From Streptomyces sp. YIM 130001 (GTDB lineage Bacteria > Actinomycetota > Actinomycetes > Streptomycetales > Streptomycetaceae), in NCBI RefSeq assembly GCF_003574445.1, contig NZ_KZ984549.1, positions 124,001-188,000 of the forward strand: a DNA stretch of 64,000 bases, read 5' to 3'. Below the pieces are notes generated by a model that did not search any database, had not been told where the DNA came from, and worked only from the letters and a program-made list of their open reading frames with translations. Shown in pieces: positions 1 through 8,938 of the stretch. A program made the position numbers and the translations under genes. How positions within the stretch are numbered: position 1 is the first letter of the stretch; each line of letters opens with the position of its first letter.

Positions 1-353
1 AGACCCTGGGTCTCGTCGTCGATGCGCTCGGCGGAGCCGGTGGCCGTGGCGTGGGTCACCGAGCGGTCGTGGGCGGTCTTGGCCGCGCGGCGCTCCTGGC
101 GGCGGCGCTGCTTGACCGTGCGGTACACCCCTGCTGTGGCCCGGCGCACCTTGATCGCGTCCGGGTGGTCGACGTCGATCTTGTCGAGCTCGTCCAGAAC
201 GGACAGGCAGACCGCGAGTCGTTCCGGGTCGATTCCGGGGCCGAACTCCTCGGCGTCCGCGGCCTGTTCGGCGCCGGCCGTGGGCTCGGGAACGCGCGGG
301 CCGTCCGCCGCCGCTTCGGGGTCGAGCCCCTGGCCTTCCGCTGTCACCGTCAT
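1..353 (-). CDS. N-terminal part of an SDR-type dehydrogenase-like protein (cut by window edge)
   Basis: Only the first 117 codons are inside the window; the reading frame runs off the left end. The start is ATG at 351-353 with GAGGAC about 8 nt upstream. The visible part has an acidic Ala/Pro-rich head, then a helical stretch containing GIDPERLAVCLSVLDELDKI, DHPDAIKVRRATAGVYRTVK and a basic QRRRQERRAAKTAHD segment. From memory, this N-terminal extension precedes a Cys-containing linker and a short-chain dehydrogenase domain in a conserved actinobacterial protein of about 500 aa. The Rossmann fold itself is outside the window, so the SDR assignment is recall-based and no substrate can be given. 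Confidence 0.7.
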   Translation of the reverse strand, partial: MTVTAEGQGLDPEAAADGPRVPEPTAGAEQAADAEEFGPGIDPERLAVCLSVLDELDKIDVDHPDAIKVRRATAGVYRTVKQRRRQERRAAKTAHDRSVTHATATGSAERIDDETQG

Positions 354-458
354 CGCCGTTCGTCCTCGTACTCACTCGGGCCCGGCTGCGGCCTTCGCGC
401 GCGGGTCATGAAGCATCCAAAAGGGAAACTTTACGTAGGCACGCGTGTTCTCTCCAAA

Positions 459-501
459 CCGCTCGGCCCCGGGGGCAGCGAGTGCCCCCGGGGCCGAGCG
501 G
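459..501 (-). terminator. Strong hairpin terminator after the GH92 gene
   Basis: A perfect 19-bp inverted repeat (459-477 with 483-501) with a 5-nt loop GCGAG lies 14 nt past the stop codon of the mannosidase gene. No long T-run follows, as is usual for high-GC actinomycetes. It also separates this gene from the leader of the SDR-type gene on the same strand. Confidence 0.85.
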
Positions 502-514
502 CCTGCGACTGCCG

Positions 515-2857
515 TCAGTCGAGGGCGGGCGGAGCCGCCTCGGGTGAGGTGCCCCAGTCGGAGGGCTTGTCGCCGACGGTGAGGGACAGCGAGCGGGCCC
601 CGCGGATGTCCTCGGTCGTCAGATAGGTGTGCTCCTGCGCGTCACCGTCGAGCGTCGCCGACTGGATGTAACGGTCGGTGTCCGAGGTGCCCTCTGCGGT
701 GACGCTGAGCGATCCGCTCGGGTAGTAGCGCCGGTCCAGGTCGATGTCGACCCGGTCGAAGAGCGGCGTGGACAGCCCCCAGGTGTCGGTGCCCGGCTGT
801 ACCGGGAAGATCCCGATCGAGGAGAGCACGTTCCACGCGGACATGGTGCCGAGGTCGTCGTTGCCGGTCATTCCGGTCGGCCCGTCGGTGAACAGGGTCA
901 GCGCGGCGTGCACGACGTCCGTCGACTTCCACGGCTGGCCGGTGGACAGGTAGGTGTACGGGGCGATCAGGTCGGGCTCGTTCTGCGGGTTGTACTTGTC
1001 CGCGTTGTAGTAGTCGTACGGGCCGTTGACCCAGACCTCGCGGGCCGTCTTCGCCGGGTCCTCGAGCAGTTGCTCGTAAGCGAAGAACGAGTCGAGGCGC
1101 TCGTTGGTGGCGTCCTTGCCGCCGATCAGGTCGATCATGCCGGGCAGGTCCTGCGGCACGAGCCACTGGTACTGCCACGACGTGCCCTCGTGGAAGCCCT
1201 CGGACTTGGCCGGGTCGGCCGGCCCGGTGAAGGCGCCCTTCTCGTCCTTCGCCCGGAAGAAGCCGGTCGACTCGTCGAAGATCGTCCGGTAGTTCTGTGC
1301 GCGCTCCCGGTAGCGGGTGGCGTCCGCGTCGTGTCCGAGGTCCTCGGCCATCTCGGCGAGCATCGCGTCGGAGAGTGCGTACTCCAGGGTGGCAGAGCCA
1401 CCGTGGTCGTAGTCGGAGTCACCGGGCTTGGCGTGCTCGCGGTCCTTGATGTACGGGGCGAAGCCGTCCTTCAGGTACTCCTCGTTCGCCTCGCGGCCGA
1501 CCGCCGGGTGCTCGGTGGGCGGCACGGAGTCGGCGTTCTTCTTGAGTGCGCGGTACGTCTCCTCCTCGAACCCGTCGAGCAGTCCCTGCTTGTAGGCATT
1601 GGTGAGGAACGGCGTGACCGGGTCGCCGGTCATGATGTTCGTCTCGACCGTCCCGTACGCCCACTTGGGCAGCCAGCCGCCCTCCTCCTCGATCTTGAGG
1701 ATGGATCGGGCCATGTCCCGGGACTCCTGCGGGGCGAGCAGGGCGAGGAGCTGGGCCTGGGTGCGGTAGGTGTCCCACAGGGACCAGTTCTGGTAGTACG
1801 TGAAGCCCTTGGCGCGGTGGATCTTCTGGTCGTGGCCGGTGTACCGGCCGTCGACGTCGCTGCCCACGTTCGGGGCGAGGAAGGACCGGTAGAGCGAGGA
1901 GTAGAAGGTGCGCCGCTGCTCCTCGCTGCCGCCCTGGGCCCGTACGTCGCCGAGTCGCTTCTCCCACACGCGGTCCGCCGCCTCGGCCGTGTGGTCGAAG
2001 TCGGGGCCGCCCTCGGCGCGCAGGTTGCGGGAGGCGCCGTCGGCGTCCACGTAGCTGATCGCCGTGGTGGCCTCGACGGTGCGGTCCTCGGAGGTGTCGA
2101 AGCGCGCGTAGGCACCGTTGCGGCCTTCGCCGGTGGACTCCTTGGATCCCGCGGTCACCTTGTCGCCCTTCCAGGTGCCGGAGGTCTCGAAGGGCCGGTC
2201 GAAGCGGGTGACCGTGTGGATGGTGTACGGCTCGGTGTCCTGGCAGAAGCCGCTGCCGGTCATGGAGGTGCGGATCGTCCGACTGTCCAGCACCTCGACC
2301 TTGGTGGACTCCGTCTTGTGCAGCGACTGGCCGGAGTTGAGCATCACGTTGGCCTTGTCGGTGGCGGGGAACGTGTAGCGCTGCACCCCCGTCCGCTCGG
2401 TGGCCGACAGCTCCGCCGTGATGCCGGAGTCGAGACCGACCTTGTAGTAGCCCGGGCGCGCGCTCTCGTCGTCGTGACTGAACTTCGCCGCGTACTTCTC
2501 GTAGTCGGTCTCGGTGATGTCGCCGGTGGTGGGCAGCGTCGGCAGGTCGCCGCCGAGACCGCAGCCGACGCCGGAGATGTGCACGCTGCTGAAGCCGCGG
2601 ATCCGGTCGTCCTCGTAGTCGTAGCCGGTGGTGTGTCCGGTGTCGGGCGAGAGCTGCACCATCCCGAACGGCACGGCGGCGCCCGGATAGGTGTTGCCCT
2701 CGTTCTGGGAGCCGATGAACGGGTTGACGAGGTCGGTCAGCCGCTCGTCGGCGGGCTTCGCCTGCGCGGACGGCACCGCGAGGAACCCGCCGAGGAGTGC
2801 GGCCGCGGCGACTGCGACTCCCGTGGTGCGCGCCCGAGCGCGCCTGGGCCAAGACAT
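515..2857 (-). CDS. Secreted GH92 alpha-1,2-mannosidase-like glycosidase (780 aa)
   Basis: This is an exported exo-acting alpha-mannosidase of family GH92, which trims mannose from glycans in a calcium-dependent, inverting reaction. Residues 1-33 are a signal peptide (Arg-rich start, hydrophobic core, PSAQA cleavage region). The mature protein opens with the GH92 signature LVNPFIGSQNEGNTYPGAAVPFGMVQLSPDT, with HISGVGCG following, and the C-terminal half carries EGTSWQYQWLVPQD and GNDDLGTMSAWNVLSSIGIFP, which contain the conserved Glu and Asp of the active site. Length is typical of the family. The ATG has GGAGGA 8 nt upstream. A LacI-type palindrome GACAACGTTGTC sits 24-35 nt upstream of the start, which ties it to the regulator at 7723. 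The exact mannoside linkage is inferred from the family. Confidence 0.9.
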   Translation of the reverse strand: MSWPRRARARTTGVAVAAAALLGGFLAVPSAQAKPADERLTDLVNPFIGSQNEGNTYPGAAVPFGMVQLSPDTGHTTGYDYEDDRIRGFSSVHISGVGCGLGGDLPTLPTTGDITETDYEKYAAKFSHDDESARPGYYKVGLDSGITAELSATERTGVQRYTFPATDKANVMLNSGQSLHKTESTKVEVLDSRTIRTSMTGSGFCQDTEPYTIHTVTRFDRPFETSGTWKGDKVTAGSKESTGEGRNGAYARFDTSEDRTVEATTAISYVDADGASRNLRAEGGPDFDHTAEAADRVWEKRLGDVRAQGGSEEQRRTFYSSLYRSFLAPNVGSDVDGRYTGHDQKIHRAKGFTYYQNWSLWDTYRTQAQLLALLAPQESRDMARSILKIEEEGGWLPKWAYGTVETNIMTGDPVTPFLTNAYKQGLLDGFEEETYRALKKNADSVPPTEHPAVGREANEEYLKDGFAPYIKDREHAKPGDSDYDHGGSATLEYALSDAMLAEMAEDLGHDADATRYRERAQNYRTIFDESTGFFRAKDEKGAFTGPADPAKSEGFHEGTSWQYQWLVPQDLPGMIDLIGGKDATNERLDSFFAYEQLLEDPAKTAREVWVNGPYDYYNADKYNPQNEPDLIAPYTYLSTGQPWKSTDVVHAALTLFTDGPTGMTGNDDLGTMSAWNVLSSIGIFPVQPGTDTWGLSTPLFDRVDIDLDRRYYPSGSLSVTAEGTSDTDRYIQSATLDGDAQEHTYLTTEDIRGARSLSLTVGDKPSDWGTSPEAAPPALD

Positions 2858-2880
2858 GCGGGGGTCCTCCCGGGGGATCG

Positions 2881-2892
2881 GACAACGTTGTC
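2881..2892. promoter_or_regulatory. LacI-type operator upstream of the GH92 gene
   Basis: The perfect 12-bp palindrome GACAACGTTGTC has the central CG typical of LacI-family operators. It shares the AACGwTGT core with sites near 7571, 7661 and 8841. Its position just upstream of the GH92 start fits repression. Confidence 0.6.
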
Positions 2893-3002
2893 AGACGGCG
2901 CGGTCATTCTTCGGCCCGCGCCCAACTCCCGTCAAGGGGCCGGACGGTGATGACCTCAAGCGATACGCCCCGGCGGGACTGCCTGCCGTCTGCGCGCACG
3001 AA

Positions 3003-3039
3003 GCAGGGGCCGGCACCCACTTGGGTGACCGGCCCCTGC
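3003..3039 (-). terminator. Hairpin terminator after the SPFH gene
   Basis: An 11-bp GCAGGGGCCGG stem (3003-3013 with 3029-3039) continues inward as CACCCA/TGGGTG with one bulged A. It lies about 60 nt past the stop of the SPFH gene. Confidence 0.75.
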
Positions 3040-3100
3040 CCCCGAGACGACTCGCTTGCCGGAGACGGCTACTGACGGGCCGTCATCGACCGGCGCCCCG

Positions 3101-4138
3101 TCACTGCTCCGCCTTCGGGAGCTTCGCAGGCGCGGCGGTCTCGGCGTTCGCCGCGTCGGCGAGTGCCTGCGCCGCCGCCTCCGCGGCCTGCGCCGTGTCG
3201 TCCGCAGCCTCGGTGGACCGGTCCTGGGAGGCCGGCTTCTCCTTGGTCGCCGGCGACTGCGGCAGGTTCTCGCCGAAGGCCCGGGACACGCTCTGCAGTG
3301 CGGAGGTCACCTCGCTCGGGATCATCCAGAACGTATTGCCCTCGCCCTGCGCCAACTCCGGCAGCACCGTGAGGTACTGGTACGCGAGCAGCTTGGGGTC
3401 CGGGTCGTTGCGGTGCACCGCCTGGAACACCTCGTCGATGGCCCGGGACTTGCCCTCGGCCTTGAGGATCTCGGCCGTACGGTTGCCCTCCGCGCGCAGC
3501 ACCGCCGCCTGCTTGTCGCCCTCGGCGGTGAGGATCTGCGACTGGCGCTGGCCCTCGGCCCCGAGGATCGCGGCCCGCTTGTCGCGCTCGGCGCGCATCT
3601 GCTTCTGCATCGCGTCCTTGATGGACTGCGGCGGGTCGATCGCCTTGATCTCCACACGGTTGACCCTGAGGCCCCATTTGCCGGTGGCGTCGTCGAGTAC
3701 GCCGCGCAGCTGGCTGTTGATGGTGTCGCGCGAGGTGAGCGTCTTCTCCAGGTCCATGGAGCCGACCACGTTACGCAGCGTGGTGACGGTCAATTGCTCG
3801 ACGGCCTGCAGGAAACTGGCGATCTCGTAGAAGGCGGCACGGGGGTCCGTGACCTGGAAATACAGCACCGTGTCGATCTCGACGACGAGGTTGTCCTCGG
3901 TGATGACCGGCTGCGGCTGAAAGGACACCACCTGCTCGCGGAGATCGATCACCGGGTGTACGCGGTCGATGTACGGAATGACGAGATTGAGGCCCGGGTT
4001 CAGCGTGCGGTGATATCGGCCGAGCCGCTCGACATTACGGGCCCGCGCCTGCGGCACGATGCGGACCGCCCGCACCACGGTGAAAACCGCGATGAGCGCG
4101 ACGATCACGCCGGCGATCAGGAACGCCGAAACTTCCAT
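3101..4138 (-). CDS. SPFH/Band 7 (stomatin-like) membrane protein, QmcA type (345 aa)
   Basis: A membrane-anchored stomatin-like protein that probably forms oligomeric scaffolds (flotillin-like microdomains). One N-terminal transmembrane helix spans about residues 5-25. It is followed by the Band 7 domain (VERLGRYHRTLNPGLNLVIPY, DNLVVEIDTVLYFQVTDP, LRNVVGSMDLEKTLTSRD) and a long Glu/Ala-rich coiled coil with repeated LxAEGxxQA/RTAE units at about 190-245. An Ala-rich, low-complexity tail ends the protein. It is preceded by an NfeD-like gene on the same strand with only 3 nt between stop and start, which is the classic NfeD/SPFH pairing and implies co-transcription and physical partnership. 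Confidence 0.9.
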   Translation of the reverse strand: MEVSAFLIAGVIVALIAVFTVVRAVRIVPQARARNVERLGRYHRTLNPGLNLVIPYIDRVHPVIDLREQVVSFQPQPVITEDNLVVEIDTVLYFQVTDPRAAFYEIASFLQAVEQLTVTTLRNVVGSMDLEKTLTSRDTINSQLRGVLDDATGKWGLRVNRVEIKAIDPPQSIKDAMQKQMRAERDKRAAILGAEGQRQSQILTAEGDKQAAVLRAEGNRTAEILKAEGKSRAIDEVFQAVHRNDPDPKLLAYQYLTVLPELAQGEGNTFWMIPSEVTSALQSVSRAFGENLPQSPATKEKPASQDRSTEAADDTAQAAEAAAQALADAANAETAAPAKLPKAEQ

Positions 4139-4141
4139 GGC

Positions 4142-4573
4142 TCACTCCCGGGGGTACACGAGGGCGGTCGTGCCGGCAATCTCGATCACATCGACCGTCG
4201 CCCCTGCTGGAATCACCAGCGTCTCGTCGTAGGCACGAGCCGTCCATTCCTCGCCGCCTATCCGGACCCTGCCGCCGAGACCGGTGACCTCGGAGAGGGT
4301 CGTCGCCGCGGAGCCGATCAGGGCCTCCACGCCGAAGCGTTCCGTCTGAGGTCTGAGAACGTGACGCAGTGCAATAGGACGTACAAAAAGCAGACCCACC
4401 GCGGAGACACCGGTGAACACCAGAAACTGCAGCGGGACCGGAAGGCCGAGCGCGGCGGTTCCCGAGGTCACCAGGGCGGAGATGCCGAGGAGTCCGAGTG
4501 CGGCGGTCAGCGTGAAGATCTCCGCCACTGCCAGGACCCCAGCGACGATCAGCCAGATCAGCCATGGATCCAT
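4142..4573 (-). CDS. NfeD-like membrane protein (143 aa)
   Basis: A short NfeD-family protein, the usual partner of an SPFH protein. It has an N-terminal membrane region (WLIWLIVAGVLAVAEIF, then a second segment around LGLPVPLQFLVFTGVSAVGLLF) and a C-terminal OB-fold (GLGGRVRIGGEEWTARAYDE, AGATVDVIEIAGTTALV). It lacks the ClpP-like protease domain of long NfeD proteins, so it is the truncated NfeD1b-type class. The ATG at 4573 is chosen because AAGAGGGG lies about 7 nt upstream; the frame is open further upstream but without family similarity. It is the first gene of a two-gene operon with the SPFH gene. The 348 nt upstream (4574-4921) hold its promoter region and no gene that I can see. Confidence 0.88.
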   Translation of the reverse strand: MDPWLIWLIVAGVLAVAEIFTLTAALGLLGISALVTSGTAALGLPVPLQFLVFTGVSAVGLLFVRPIALRHVLRPQTERFGVEALIGSAATTLSEVTGLGGRVRIGGEEWTARAYDETLVIPAGATVDVIEIAGTTALVYPRE

Positions 4574-4921
4574 CGCAATCCCCTCTTGGCGCCGCGGTGC
4601 AGGGCAAAGGCGTTGACGATTGGCGGGTGTTTTTCGGTGGACTTCTGGTGGCCTTGCGTAGAGCTTACTGCGCGTGGGTTTGCGGGTAGGCGAAGAGACC
4701 GTTCGGCGGCCTCGCTCACCGACGGAATGGGGTCGTCTTCCAGTGAAGCGGTGTGTGGACTGGATGTCGATACATCCGCCTCTTTGCCCTCTCTTTACCC
4801 ATCTCGGTAACCAGGGAACCTTCACGCAGCCGGACAAAACACCTCGCCCACGCCCGCGGGCCCCCGGCCCCGCCCCCCGAGGGGACAGGACCGAGGGCCC
4901 GGTCGTGCGCCGCGCAGCTGC

Positions 4922-7522
4922 TCAGCTTCCCGAGCAGTCCATCGACCCGGGGTCCGCCGCTTCCTTGATCAGCGCGTCGTGTGCCGCCTTGAGCCGGTCC
5001 ACGTCGGGCTTCATCACCTTGCGGTCGTAGGTGAGCAGGCCGTTCAGCTCGCCCTCCAGGTCGGTGATCTGGGTGTAGACGGCACCGTTGCTTCCCTCGC
5101 AGGCGAAGTCCCTGACCTCACCGAGGAGCCTGAGGTATTCGTCGGTGTACTCGTCACGCTCGACGCCCACATAGGTGTGGCGTACGGGCCAGGCGTGGCC
5201 CGGCACCGCGAGGCCGAGTCCCCCGTACTCACCCGTGACCAGCGCGCGTTTGCCGTCGGGATCCGGCAGGAGCGGGCTCGGATAGCCGTGGGCGTCCGAG
5301 ATGTCACCGTTGCCGCCGTCGACCGCCCCGCAGCAGTTGTGTCCGCTCATGTTGTTCACGAGCCTGCTCGGGTCCCACTTCTTCGCCTGGTCGGCGATGC
5401 GGGCCTGGTCGTACTGGCCCCAGCCCTCGTTGAAGGTGACCCACATGATCACCGACGGGCTGGAGACGTGCTGATCGATCATCTGCTTCATCTCGGACTC
5501 GTACTGGGTCCGGGACTCCTCGTCGGGCGTGACACCGGACGTCATCGACGGCATGTCCTGCCAGACGAGCAGCCCGAGCCGGTCCGCGTGGTAGAACCAG
5601 CGGTCGGGTTCGACCTTGATGTGCTTGCGGACCGAGTTGAAGCCCAGTTCCTTGTGCTTCTTCAGATCGAACTCGAGAGCCTCGTCGGTCGGCGCGGTGT
5701 GCAGACCCTCCGGCCAGAAGCCCTGGTCCAGGGTGGCCATGGAGAACACCGGCTTGCCGTTGAGCACCGTGCGCTGCTTGCCGTCGATCTCCTTGACCTC
5801 GATGCTGCGCATCCCGAAGTAGCTGTTGACGGCGTCCTGTTCGCCACCCTCACCCACGGTGACCTCGAGCTTGTACAGGTGCGGGTCGTCCGGCGACCAC
5901 AAGTGCGGGTCGGGGACGGGGAGTTCGAGGGTGCTGCCGCCCTTGCCGCTGATCCTGCCGACCTCGCGGCCCTCGTCGGTCGCGACGGCGGTGACGGGCA
6001 CACCGTCGGGCACACCGTTCACGTCCACGGTGAGCTGCTCGTCCTCGATGTCCGGGGTCAGCTTCAGGCTGTCGGCGTGGTTCTCGGCGACCGGCTCCAT
6101 CCACACCGTCTGCCAGATACCGGAGGACGGGGTGTACCAGATGCCGCTCGGGTCGAGGCGCTGCTTGCCGATGGGCGGGTTCTCACCGTCGGCGGCGTCG
6201 GTCGGGTCGTACACGCCGACGATCAGTTCCTGCTTGTCACCGGGCTCGAGGGCGTCGGTGATGTCGACGGCGAAGCGGTCGTAGCCGCCCTTGTGCTCGG
6301 TGACCTTCTCGCCGTTGACGTAGATCTCCGACTTCCAGTCGACGGCGTCGAAGTTGAGCTTGAGGCGCTTGCCGTCCCCGACCTTCCATCCCTCGGGCAC
6401 CGAGAAGTCGCGCTTGTACCACATGCGGTCCTCGTGGCGTTCGATGCCGGAGAGCTGGGACTCGACGGGGTAGGGAACCAGGATCTTCTCGTCGAGCTGC
6501 TTGCCGACGGGCGGCTCCTCGCCGGCCTCGGCGCCGGCGAACTCCCACTGGCCGTTGAGGTTCTTCCAGTCCTTGCGGGTCATCTGCGGACGCGGGTACT
6601 CGGGCAGCGGGTTCTTCTCGCTGACGTCGTCGGCGAACGGGGTCTTGAGCTGGTACTCGGAGTCGTTCTCTCCGGTGCTCCAGAACGATCCGACGGTCTT
6701 GCCGTCCGCGCCCGTGAGTCCGCCCTCGCCGTCGTAGCGCAGATCGGCGGTTCCGCCCTGGCCGACGACGGGTTCCTTCAGCTCGACCAGGAGGCTGCGC
6801 GGGTCGTCGGGGTTCGCGCTGATCTTGCCCAGGGGCCATTCGGCGCCACCGATCACGGCCTGGACGTGGTCGCCGATTCCGGCCGGGGGCGCGGCGAGTT
6901 CCTGCGCGAAGTCCAGACGCAGGGTGCGGCCGTCCTTCAGGACGGTGCCGGCGATGGCACCGTCGTAGTCGAATCCGTCGGGGAGGCGGAACGCCGACTT
7001 CGGGACGGGCTCCTTGTCCGCGCCCGGACGGATCCAGTTGAGGTGCAGGTTGGACCCGCCCTCACGCTCGAAGTACTCGACCTTGATGTCGTGTTCCGTG
7101 CCCTCGGTCAACTCGACGGGCTCGGAGGTCTGTTCGTTGTCCCAGTCGTCGACCCAGTGGTCGATGGCGAGTTCGTCGTCGATCCACAGCCGGAAGCCGT
7201 TGTCGCCCTTCATGGTGAAGGTGTGGGCTCCGGTGGTCTCCGGGACGATCTTGCCGGTCCAGCGGATGCTGGCGTCGTCGGACTGGCCGGTTGCCTGGGT
7301 CAGTCGTGACTCCAGGTCGTCGAAGTCGATGTCGGGGTCGAACCCGGTGGCCTTGAGCTCGTCGAAGTCGAAGGCCCCGGAAGCTGATTGGGTGTAGTAC
7401 TCGCCCTTGAGACCGTGTGGCTCGACCGGCTCGTCGGCTGCCGATGCGGACGGCATCGCGGTGAGTCCCGCGATGCCGAGCAAGGCAGCCAGAAGTAGGG
7501 CCAGTTGTCTTCTCAATCGCAC
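4922..7522 (-). CDS. Secreted PA14-domain GH2 glycosidase (866 aa)
   Basis: An exported glycoside hydrolase of clan GH-A, family GH2 (beta-galactosidase/beta-glucuronidase/beta-mannosidase group). Residues 1-31 are a signal peptide ending PSASAA. A PA14 carbohydrate-binding domain follows (GLKGEYYTQ, then TTGAHTFTMKGDNGFRLWID and HDIKVEYFEREGGSNLHLNW, about residues 38-165). Next come a linker beta-domain, the GH2 jelly roll (WKNLNGQWEF, ERHEDRMWYKRDFSVP, YVNGEKVTEHKGGYDRF) and the TIM barrel. Glu699 in VTFNEGWGQ is the expected acid/base and Glu765 in VTGEYGGLG the expected nucleophile. The GTG at 7522 has AAGGAG 5-6 nt upstream, better than the upstream ATG. A LacI-type operator lies about 50 nt upstream, and a lacI gene is divergent. 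Substrate unknown. Confidence 0.88.
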   Translation of the reverse strand: MRLRRQLALLLAALLGIAGLTAMPSASAADEPVEPHGLKGEYYTQSASGAFDFDELKATGFDPDIDFDDLESRLTQATGQSDDASIRWTGKIVPETTGAHTFTMKGDNGFRLWIDDELAIDHWVDDWDNEQTSEPVELTEGTEHDIKVEYFEREGGSNLHLNWIRPGADKEPVPKSAFRLPDGFDYDGAIAGTVLKDGRTLRLDFAQELAAPPAGIGDHVQAVIGGAEWPLGKISANPDDPRSLLVELKEPVVGQGGTADLRYDGEGGLTGADGKTVGSFWSTGENDSEYQLKTPFADDVSEKNPLPEYPRPQMTRKDWKNLNGQWEFAGAEAGEEPPVGKQLDEKILVPYPVESQLSGIERHEDRMWYKRDFSVPEGWKVGDGKRLKLNFDAVDWKSEIYVNGEKVTEHKGGYDRFAVDITDALEPGDKQELIVGVYDPTDAADGENPPIGKQRLDPSGIWYTPSSGIWQTVWMEPVAENHADSLKLTPDIEDEQLTVDVNGVPDGVPVTAVATDEGREVGRISGKGGSTLELPVPDPHLWSPDDPHLYKLEVTVGEGGEQDAVNSYFGMRSIEVKEIDGKQRTVLNGKPVFSMATLDQGFWPEGLHTAPTDEALEFDLKKHKELGFNSVRKHIKVEPDRWFYHADRLGLLVWQDMPSMTSGVTPDEESRTQYESEMKQMIDQHVSSPSVIMWVTFNEGWGQYDQARIADQAKKWDPSRLVNNMSGHNCCGAVDGGNGDISDAHGYPSPLLPDPDGKRALVTGEYGGLGLAVPGHAWPVRHTYVGVERDEYTDEYLRLLGEVRDFACEGSNGAVYTQITDLEGELNGLLTYDRKVMKPDVDRLKAAHDALIKEAADPGSMDCSGS

Positions 7523-7566
7523 AGATACTCCTTCGTGGGGAAGGGTGGCGGCTCGTTGCGTCAGTC

Positions 7567-7581
7567 TGTACAACGTTGGAA
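7567..7581. promoter_or_regulatory. LacI-type operator for the GH2 gene
   Basis: Read on the minus strand the site is TTCCAACGTTGTACA. It shares TTCCAACGwTGTA with the site near 8841 upstream of the transporter and AACGATGTAC with the site near 7661. It lies 45-60 nt upstream of the GH2 start codon. Confidence 0.6.
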
Positions 7582-7651
7582 GGAACGGCAGTTGGCATGA
7601 CAGCACGGCTTCAAGGCTCTGTCCAGGGTCATGACAAGCAGCCAGTACAAG

Positions 7652-7679
7652 TGCCTGTATAACGATGTACGGACAGGCA
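7652..7679. promoter_or_regulatory. Putative autoregulatory LacI operator
   Basis: The core TATAACGATGTAC (7658-7670) is nested inside a 7-bp inverted repeat, TGCCTGT at 7652-7658 and ACAGGCA at 7673-7679. It lies 44-71 nt upstream of the lacI GTG codon, so autoregulation and joint control of the divergent GH2 gene are likely. Confidence 0.5.
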
Positions 7680-7722
7680 GGGGCCGACTCGGGTACAAGC
7701 CCTGGCCCCGGAGGGGAATCTT

Positions 7723-8748
7723 GTGAGGGTGAGCCTCAAGGACGTCGCCGAACGCGCCGGCGTCTCGATCAAGACCGTGTCGAACGTGGTGAACAACTAC
7801 GCGCACGTCACGCCAGGGATGCGGACCCGCGTGCAGAAGGCCATCGACGAGCTCGGGTACCGGCCGAACCTGACCGCCCGCCATCTGCGCAAGGGCCGGA
7901 CCGGCATCATCGCGCTCGCCGTACCGGAGCTCGGCAACCCGTACTTCGCGGAGTTGGCCGGCGCCGTGATCGACGTCGCGGCGGACCATGATTTCACGGT
8001 GCTGCTCGACCACACCCAGGGCGACCGGGAGCAGGAGGTCCTGGTGAGCCAGGGGTTCCGGGCCAGAGTGATCGACGGTCTGATCCTCAGCCCGCTCGAG
8101 CTCGAGTCGGACGATCTGCGCAGCCGCACCGACGACGTGCCGCTGGTGCTGCTCGGTGAGCGCGAGTACGACCTGCCCTACGACCACATCGCCATCGACA
8201 ACGTGGCGGCGGCGCGGGCGGCGGTGCGTCATCTCACGGGCCTGGGGCGTACTCGTATCGCGTTCCTCGGGGCCCGGACGGACACCGCGAACCAGCCCGC
8301 GCATCTGCGACTCCGGGGCTGGCGGGAGGCGTTGAAGGAGTCCGGCATCGAGCCCCAGGAGTCGCTGGTGGCGTCGGTCGGCGGCTGGGACCGCGGCGAC
8401 GGCGCCGTGGCGATGGCCAGGATGCTGGACTCGGGTGTGCGGCCGGACGCGGTGTTCGCGTTCAACGACCTGGTCGCGATCGGTGCCATGCGGGTGCTGC
8501 ACGAACGGGGTCTTCGGGTGCCGTGGGACGTGGCCGTGGTCGGGTTCGACGACATCGCCGAGGGACGGTACGGGGCGGTCACCCTGACCACGGTGTCGCC
8601 CGACAAGCACGCCATCGCACGGCTGGCCGTCGAGTCCGTGATCAGCCGGCTCCGCGGCGCCGAATCGGCGGGAAACGAGCCCGACGGACGCGAACTCACC
8701 GCGGAATTCCAGCTGGTGGAGCGAGAGAGCACACTCGGCCGCCGCTGA
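7723..8748 (+). CDS. LacI-family transcriptional regulator of the glycan/ABC cluster (341 aa)
   Basis: A sugar-responsive repressor. The N-terminal helix-turn-helix (VSLKDVAERAGVSIKTVSNVVNN) and hinge helix (PNLTARHLRKGRTG) are followed by a periplasmic-binding-protein-like effector domain (IIALAVPELGNPYFAELAGAV, GLILSPLE, VFAFNDLVAIGAMRVL, VAVVGFDDI). The GTG start has GGAGGGG about 7 nt upstream. It sits between the divergent GH2 gene and the downstream ABC transporter operon. Related AACGwTGT palindromes precede GH2, lacI, the transporter and the distant GH92 gene, so I infer it controls all four. The effector sugar is not known; a mannose- or furanose-containing glycan fragment would fit the neighbours. 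Confidence 0.9.
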   Translation: MRVSLKDVAERAGVSIKTVSNVVNNYAHVTPGMRTRVQKAIDELGYRPNLTARHLRKGRTGIIALAVPELGNPYFAELAGAVIDVAADHDFTVLLDHTQGDREQEVLVSQGFRARVIDGLILSPLELESDDLRSRTDDVPLVLLGEREYDLPYDHIAIDNVAAARAAVRHLTGLGRTRIAFLGARTDTANQPAHLRLRGWREALKESGIEPQESLVASVGGWDRGDGAVAMARMLDSGVRPDAVFAFNDLVAIGAMRVLHERGLRVPWDVAVVGFDDIAEGRYGAVTLTTVSPDKHAIARLAVESVISRLRGAESAGNEPDGRELTAEFQLVERESTLGRR

Positions 8749-8837
8749 GGAGCGCGGGCGCCAGGGCCGGTCCCGTGCGCACGCGGACACTGCCACTCGC
8801 CGCGCCCCGCTCCTTACGCGGAGGGTTTACAGAGTCC

Positions 8838-8856
8838 TTCCAACGATGTAAAACGT
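8838..8856. promoter_or_regulatory. LacI-type operator upstream of the sugar ABC operon
   Basis: TTCCAACGATGTAAAACGT matches the GH2 operator read on the opposite strand (TTCCAACGTTGTACA) at nearly every core position. It lies about 85 nt upstream of the binding-protein gene. Confidence 0.6.
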
Positions 8857-8938
8857 GCTCCTGAACGGAGAGTTGACCGTCACAGCCGATCACCCACGCG
8901 AGCCGAGCGCCGCGGGGCCGCGCCATTCTGGGGACGCC

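Noticed and set aside
629..2950. A 773-aa open frame on the plus strand over the GH92 gene
   Set aside because: It is a shadow of the high-GC minus-strand gene, with Val/Gly/Arg-rich composition and no recognisable domain or ribosome site.
4857..4901. GC-rich imperfect repeat after the GH2 gene
   Set aside because: Only 7-bp arms with a long loop; not convincing as a terminator.
4979..7309. A 776-aa plus-strand frame over the GH2 gene
   Set aside because: Same reason: antisense frame kept open by GC bias; the GH2 motifs are on the minus strand.
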